Assembly (NCBI GenBank): GCA_029255685.2
Contig: CM055315.2
Location: 33,485,501 to 33,549,500, forward strand
Reading direction: 5' to 3'
Source: Silene conica
Taxonomy: Eukaryota; Streptophyta; Magnoliopsida; Caryophyllales; Caryophyllaceae
Length of the DNA stretch: 64,000 nt
In this document: in pieces, positions 58,570 to 64,000 of the stretch
Layout of the letters: the number at the start of each line of letters is the position of its first letter
How positions within the stretch are numbered: position 1 is the stretch's first letter
The notes under the pieces: generated by a model
Database searches by the model: none
Told to the model about the DNA's origin: nothing
The model's input: the letters and a program-made list of their open reading frames with translations, nothing else
Program-made: the position numbers and the translations under genes

Positions 58570-58668
58570 GTATATAGCGATACTCGTAGTTAGTCAAATA
58601 TTTAACGGTATTTGATTGGTTGAGTATTTAACGATACTCGTTGACACAAGTATTTAACGGTACTTGTT
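58570..58668 (+). repeat. Four short covarying hairpins with constant loop
   Basis: GAGTAT-ATAGCG-ATACTC (58570-58587), CAAATA-TTTAACGG-TATTTG (58597-58616), GAGTAT-TTAACG-ATACTC (58624-58641), CAAGTA-TTTAACGG-TACTTG (58649-58668). Stems differ but stay paired (A:T exchanged for G:C between the second and fourth) while the TTTAACG loop is nearly constant. They lie about 260 bp downstream of the TATA box, so would be in the leader RNA. Confidence 0.85.
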
Positions 58669-59052
58669 TGAGTTACAACTATCCTTAAGTTGTACGACTG
58701 GGTTGATAATTTTCTAATCCAAAGTAGGTGCTAAAATTATTAATCGAGAATAGTGGGCGTAGGTTTCGACTTGTGAAACTGAACCACTTTAAAATTCTGT
58801 GTGTCTTTACTTTTTGCTCTTCTCGTTATTTTCGTTCATAATCATTCATCTCAATTAATTAAAGTTTAATCTAATAGACTTTAAATAATTGATCATTCAA
58901 GCAAATCTTTGATAAATCGAAAAAGCTTAAAAAGTTTTTAATACTCAATTCACCCCTTTCTTGAGTGTTTCAGATTAATAGGTTGTTCACATCTCATCAA
59001 CACAATAATTTCGTTTGACTCACCTACATCATTGTGTTCTTTATTATTTATA

Positions 59053-59417
59053 GGATTAATTGGTAGAAATAGTCCGAACTATAGGTGAACTGCTCAAAAT
59101 ACTCTAAACTTTATTTTAACTATCAATATAACCAACTAATGCCCTCATTTGCTTTGATTAGAATTTGTTGTTTTGTTAACTTATTGTAGCATGTTTTAAT
59201 GGTGTGATTAGGTGAATAGATTAACAGAGAAGTAAAAGCAGAAAGACGGGTTAAAGAATTATTAGAAATTTCTTCACTTACTTAGCAGGTAGCAGGTCAT
59301 ATATTATAATAAAAGCGAATGAGAGCATTAGTTGGTTATATTGGTGGTTAAAATAGTAGAGTTTGGAGTATTTTGAGCAGGACACCTATAGATCAGAGTA
59401 TTCTTATCAATTAATCC
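59053..59417. mobile_element. Second Mutator-type MITE of the 39708 family
   Basis: 365 bp, same inverted ends as the copy in the TAXIMIN intron, flanked by TTATTTATA at 59044-59052 and 59418-59426 (9 bp). Confidence 0.93.
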
Positions 59418-59894
59418 TTATTTATATTTATACTTCTGAAATCATAATTTAACAACCCAACTAACCAACTTAATCATGAGAATCATAAACTCTATCCCTG
59501 ACCAACCTAACCAATTTGCTTGTACTACTCAAATCACACTCTTAAACGTCGGAGAGTAACCTTACCTCTTAAGACACTTACCTCATCTGTTGAGTAATAT
59601 ATTAATAAATATATATTAGTATATGTTTGTGTTTTAATGATGACGAGTCTAGGCAATATATTATATACTCGTACGTGTAATCGTGTGTTAAGTGTGCAGA
59701 AAATATAGAAAGGGAAGATCTCGTCAATCAACATGAAGCTGAAAGAATCTTACATCTAAGAAGATTCAAGATAAGTTGTTCAAGCGTGGACTAATCGATG
59801 ATTGATGGAAGATCAAGATCCTTGTAGTCTTTATAAAGATTAGTTAGGATAGATATCGAGTAAAGGAATAATTGAGTTAAGGACGCTATTAGCT

Positions 59895-59963
59895 AAAGTT
59901 ATAGCTCTCAGCTATAACTTTGGTATATAACCTATCAAAGTTATAGCTCGTAGCTATAATCTT
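59895..59963. repeat. Two AAAGTTATAGCT inverted pairs, 42 bp apart
   Basis: 59895-59906 pairs perfectly with 59910-59921 around a 3-base loop; 59937-59948 pairs with 59952-59963 (one mismatch). Centre-to-centre distance 42 bp. Related words flank the TRIM insertion at 55930-56520. A TATATAA word lies between them. Confidence 0.8.
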
Positions 59964-60204
59964 GCGAAGCATCGATAAATGCACGGATTAGTACATAGTA
60001 ATTTTATTTTCTAAAATTGATATATTATTGTCATCTTATTTTAAGGTATTGAATTATTAAATCTTAGGTGGTTGCTATAGCATAAATATCCATCTAAAAT
60101 AATTATCTTATGAGTTAGTTATTTATCCTAATATACTAAGGATTTTACTCTAACCACAATTGTCGACACCCTAATCTAGGGAAGCGTGTTGAACGGCCAT
60201 GATG

Positions 60205-61631
60205 TCATGGCTGAGGAGGACCTCCCGGGTTACAGTTTTGAGTAGAGAAGCCATGTTGACTTAAGAACTCTTCAATAGTCTTAAGTCTTTGAGATTGCTC
60301 AACTTCACGTTGCTTTAGCTGAGCATTCTCTTCAAGGACTCTACCGACGATACCTGGGGTGTATGAAGTGTTCCCAGCACTTGAATGACGGCGACGTTCC
60401 CAAAGAACTGGTGCTGCATCCCATACCAAATACCAGCCTTTCTTGTTGTAGCCTCCATGTTCTTCAAAGTAGATCTATTATCGTCGATCTGCTCCGTCGG
60501 TACCCCTTCACTTATCATACGACTTTTCCTTGAAAAAACCTTGCCCTACAAAACAAAAACAGAGTTTGATTAGTGTCAATTACGTTAATTAATTACTAAA
60601 TCAATTTACTAAAGAATAAAGAAAAGGTTGTGGTAACTTACAAAGAATTGTTCCGATTTCCTTGACACTCATCCCTTTTTGGCATGTTTCTTGGTCTTCT
60701 CGAGCAAAACCAAGGCGGATGATACATCACTCTCATCTTGTCCAGCCTACAATTTAATTCATAAACACTTGTTAAAAAAAGTACTCAAATCAAATGACAG
60801 ACAGTTGTTAAAAAGTTACTCAAATCGAGAAAAAGTTAAGTAAAAACTATTAAATTACCATTTCATCCATAACTTGGAGGGTGTTTCTACGACCCATTAT
60901 ATGAGTACCTAAGACCTTCCCTTTTTCGGTACTTCCGGACATCCTATTAGCTTTGTTCTTTTCGGATGAGTCCTTAAACTTCGGATCTGTGATGGGATCC
61001 AAAATCTGTCGATGTATATCAGCTGGTACTCAAGATGGCCTATACTCCGCATCTTTCTGAGAAGGCCGGTGGACCATTTTGCGTAGCGTGTTTTCATTAT
61101 GGAAGTCCAAGCCGCCTTCACCATTTCTTTGTCACGGGGATGAAAAAGGTAACATGTTTCTGTTTCAAAAAATAATATACTAATAAAATAAATAAATAAA
61201 TGAAACGAAAATAGGTAATAAATAATGAAACGGAAATAAATAGGTAATAGTTAATAAATACCTCAAACCAATCCCACATTCCTTCTTCAATCTATCAGAC
61301 GTCATCTTCCAGTTCGGCGCGTATTCCTTGTAGTTAGACATAATGTTCTCCGTTATAAGATCCGAGACTTCTTTGTGACTGAACCTGAAAAAGAGTTGAA
61401 ATTGAAAATGTAATAATCAAGAAGTTTCAAAGTGTAGTCAATGTATATATATGATCAATAAGTAAACAAAGGACACACTTACCACATGCCGCCATCATAG
61501 TCAATAGGATCGAGGTGAAGTCTACGTATAGGTTGAGGAGCAGGAGGAGCATTTATTGGCATGTGCTCGTTATTAGCTCCCGATCGTCCCTCAACCTGAT
61601 GACTACCACTACCTCGTCGTCTTCCCCGCAT
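60205..61631 (-). pseudogene. CACTA-encoded Transposase_24-type (TNPA-like) protein, frameshifted
   Basis: Exon 1 (61483-61631): MRGRRRGSGSHQVEGRSGAN ... DPIDYDGGM. Exon 2 (61262-61384): WFSHKEVSDLITENIMSNYK ... KKECGIGLR. Exon 3 (60859-61159): FHPRDKEMVKAAWTSIMKTR, a frameshift near 61010, then DPKFKDSSEKNKANRMSGST and HIMGRRNTLQVMDEM. Exon 4 (about 60660-60746): AGQDESDVSSALVLLEKTKK, then another shift. Exon 5 (about 60545 down to 60205): VFSRKSRMISEGVPTEQIDD, a shift near 60400, and a coiled-coil-like end EENAQLKQREVEQSQRLKTI with stop at 60205. Splice sites of exons 1-3 are canonical. The NKANR motif identifies the plant En/Spm-type Transposase_24 family, which binds subterminal repeats. 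Confidence 0.8.
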
Positions 61632-62289
61632 ATTATCAAATTAATATAGCAACAAAGAAAGAAATAAAATACACAATTAACTTGAATAATCTCTTCATAG
61701 TAAATCTACATATTTTTACAAACAATAATTATTAATAAAAAAAATTGACTACTAACAGCAACAACAACAACAACAACTAACAATAATAATAACAACAATT
61801 ATCACAACTACTAATACTAGCAACACCAACACCAACACCAACACACCAACCTGCAAAAAAAAACACTTTGGATATATTGGTCTAGGGTCCTTATCTCTCC
61901 AACCTAAACTCATCTTTGAATCTTTCATACCATTAGTAACACTCGTATATTTTCTTGATTGTAATGAGACAAAAATTGGACAGCATTTCCCTATTGTTCT
62001 CCAAATACATTATATAGAATGAATTGTCATTCTATATAAGTTCCAGAGAACATTAAAGGAAATGTTAAAACAATTTTTTGCCTCATAACAATCAAGAAAA
62101 AATACAAGTATTTACCACCTAAATGGCATGAAAGATTCTAAGTCAGTCCCAAAACGGGGACTATTCAAGAATTACACCTATTGTGTAATTATTGAACGGG
62201 TACTATTCAAAAATATACTAAACAAATAAACAACACTAACAATCAACATCACGAGATATTTTATGTCAGAAATTATTCCTCATAGACAT

Positions 62290-63180
62290 GTTAGCAACAA
62301 TATGCGACGGTTTTGCGACGGAATTACCTCCTAACCTAATAAGACTAATTACCTAACAATACTAACTAAACTAAACAAATCAACATTAACTAATTAAACT
62401 AAACTAACAATTGTTAATAACAATAAACAACAATAATTAAGCATTTGCGACGGAATTAAACATAGCTAATTTGTGACGGTGTATAATTAAGGAAGGTTAA
62501 TATACATACATAAGGAGAAATGAGAGGAAGGGGAAGGATGAAGGAGAGACCGGGCGGCAGGGGCGACTGGCGGCGGGGGGGTTACCGGCGGCAGAATGAG
62601 AGAAAGAAGGAAGAAGGAAGGAGAAGCAGAGGAAGGAGAAGGAAGAAGGAAGAAGGAAGGGGAAGGATCCGGCGGCGGGGGCCGACTGGCGGCGGTGAGG
62701 TGGCGTGGTGGGGTGGTTGGTGGTGGCAATAGAGGATTCGCAAATCGCCGGTTGGGGAAAAATTGATTTAGGGTAAAATTGATTTGGGGAAAATGAAACC
62801 CGCGCGTTTGTCTTAAAAAGACCTGCGACGGACTTTTGCGACGAAAAATCTGTCGCACGACTTGACCAAAGTCAAAGTCAGTCTGGCTTTGCAACGGAAA
62901 TTCCGTCGCAAATATTGACCCTTGCGACGAAATTTACGTCGCAAAATTTGACCAACTTTGACCCTTGACCAAAAACAGGTCAAGGGTGGTCAAGGTTTTG
63001 CAACGGAATTTCCGTCGCAAGAGTCAATATTTGTGACGGAATTTCCGTCGCAAACCTTTCCGCCATTTGACTTTCTGTTCGCGAGTAGGGAAATTTTGAA
63101 TCCGTCGCAGTTTCCGTTGCAAACTCCGTCGCAAGCCAGTATTTGCAACGGGATTTCAGTCTGTCGCAAAAAAAAACCCA
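62290..63180. repeat. Subterminal repeat array of the CACTA element
   Basis: GCGACGG in both orientations, dense between 62820 and 63180 and sparser near 62300 and 62455. A purine-rich GA/GGCGG leader lies at 62515-62710; open frames through it are low-complexity. Confidence 0.85.
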
Positions 63181-63207
63181 TCGCAAATCAACTGTTTTCT
63201 TGCAGTG

Positions 63208-64000
63208 CATCCTCTGGACAATGTCATAGGAAGCCTAACAGAAGGAGTTCAAACTCGAAGAAGTTTAAACAACTTTCTGCTCATTCTACTCCATTCTCTC
63301 TACAATTGAACCTTCAAATATAAAGGAATCACTTGCAGAACCAGACTGGATAGTCGTCATGCAAGAAGAACTCCAACAATTTGAAAGAAATAAAGTTTGG
63401 CACCTCGTTCCCAGGCTAAGGACCGATCCGTCATTGGAAAAAGATGGGTGTTCAGAAACAAACTAGATGACACCGGAGTTATAGTGCGAAACAAGGCCAG
63501 GCTAGTTGTTCAACGATACAACCAACAAGAAGGGATCGATTATGACGAAACCTTCGCTCCTATTGCTCGTCTTGAGGCAATATGGCTACTCATTACCTTT
63601 GTCGCTCATAAAGGAATGAAGCTATTTCAGATGGACGTTAAGACTGCCTTCCTTAACGGCTATCTCCAAGAGGAAGTATTTGTTGAACAACCTCCAGGAT
63701 TTCCTGACATCAAACTAAAGGACCATGTATTCAAATTGGACAAAGCTCTCTATGGCCTGAAACAAGCACCCAGAGCATGGTACGACAGATTATCAAAATT
63801 TCTGTTGGATAGTGGATTCAAGAGAGGATCCGTGGACAAAATCCTATTTCTGAAAAGCGAGAACTCAGATTTATTGGTCGTTCAGATCTATGTTGACGAT
63901 ATTATTTTTGGCTCAACTAATAAAAAGTTGTGCAAGTACTTCTCTGTGTTGATGACTTCTGAATTCGATATGAGTATGATGGGAGAACTAAAGTTCTTCA
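63208..64000 (+). pseudogene. Ty1/copia pol, reverse transcriptase part, runs off the window
   Basis: Begins inside the linker before reverse transcriptase (HPLDNVIGSLTEGVQTRRSL), with one extra T near 63270, then [20 protein letters not shown], a one-base deletion near 63416, and an open frame from 63418 to the edge: [48 protein letters not shown] and the catalytic [10 protein letters not shown] (about 63891-63918). The CACTA element cuts it at 63207. It is a different copia lineage from the one at 18955-34606, to judge by the linker and [11 protein letters not shown]. Confidence 0.9.

Larger units (their letters stand above)
55595..58975 (+). mobile_element. Probable copia (SIRE/Maximus-like) LTR opened by nested insertions
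   Basis: The start region (GATAATGTTATAATAATGACAAG) and the end (TTCACCCCTTTCTTGAGTG) are of the type seen in SIRE-like copia LTRs. Between them lie a TRIM (55953-56507) and a solo LTR (56617-57791). A TATA box (TATAAAAG) is at 58311-58318, and four hairpins follow at 58570-58668. No primer-binding site follows 58975 and both ends are approximate. Confidence 0.4.
60205..63207 (-). mobile_element. CACTA transposon inserted in copia pol
   Basis: The right terminus reads CACTGCAAGAAAACAG on the minus strand at 63207. Inside are about fifteen GCGACGG / CCGTCGC units (62290-63180), several paired as TTGCGACGGAA...TTCCGTCGCAA. A transposase gene runs inward from 61631 to 60205. No left CACTA end or subterminal array is visible left of 60205, so that side is truncated. 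Confidence 0.8.

Noticed and set aside
62487..62894. Proline-rich 135-residue minus-strand frame
   Set aside because: Low-complexity reading of a GGCGG/GGAA-rich leader and CACTA subterminal repeats.

Overview
This is 64 kb of nuclear DNA from a flowering plant, almost certainly a eudicot. I suspect Caryophyllales from the repeat types, but that is inference only. The window is AT-rich and dominated by nested transposable elements. I see one convincing, apparently intact host gene: a two-exon TAXIMIN-type small cysteine-rich peptide gene (38997-41008, minus). Other host-like coding sequence is fragmentary: three C-terminal exons of a PDR/ABCG transporter (2954-3614) and a plant-mobile-domain gene inside a terminal-inverted-repeat element (44896-46488).

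Layout. 1-5.7 kb: two CACTA right-hand ends, a piece of LTR, the ABCG fragment and a possible orphan first exon. 5.74-15.05 kb: a full-length, decayed L1-type LINE (minus) with a 16-bp target duplication, split by a solo LTR. 15.17-38.0 kb: one PIF/Harbinger transposase gene (minus) broken into two pieces by a 20.6-kb block. The block is bounded by a chromovirus-type LTR (15410 and 36027, target duplication ATAAT). Nested in that block are a MITE, another solo LTR and a Ty1/copia element (minus), which itself carries a Helitron-like insert, a 186-bp inverted duplication and a very young 6.1-kb non-autonomous LTR element (24234-30308). The right-hand piece of the PIF gene also has an 882-bp tandem duplication. 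38.0-42.3 kb: the TAXIMIN gene with a Mutator-type MITE in its intron. 43.16-47.20 kb: a TIR element with two convergent genes. 47.2-55 kb: intergenic DNA with SINE-like units, a hAT-like element, nested Tourist/Stowaway MITEs and a 5'-truncated LINE. 55-60 kb: LTRs nested in LTRs, a TRIM and a second Mutator MITE. 60.2-63.2 kb: a CACTA element with a decayed Transposase_24 gene, inserted in a copia pol gene that runs off the right edge.

Most interesting signal. Four LTR-type promoters and one DNA-transposon promoter, unrelated in overall sequence, each carry an array of short palindromes with CG-rich half-sites close upstream of a TATA-like box. The spacing follows the DNA helix: 21 bp (12840-12943 and 17121-17172), alternating 21/19 bp (55100-55216), 19 bp in two blocks of four (56655-56821), and exactly 32 bp five times (43554-43702). 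The palindrome sequences differ between families and both half-sites change together. This suggests convergent arrays of sites for a dimeric protein bound on one face of the helix, or repeated hairpins. I know of no description of it. A second signal is a set of four covarying hairpins with a near-constant loop (58570-58668) downstream of a TATA box.
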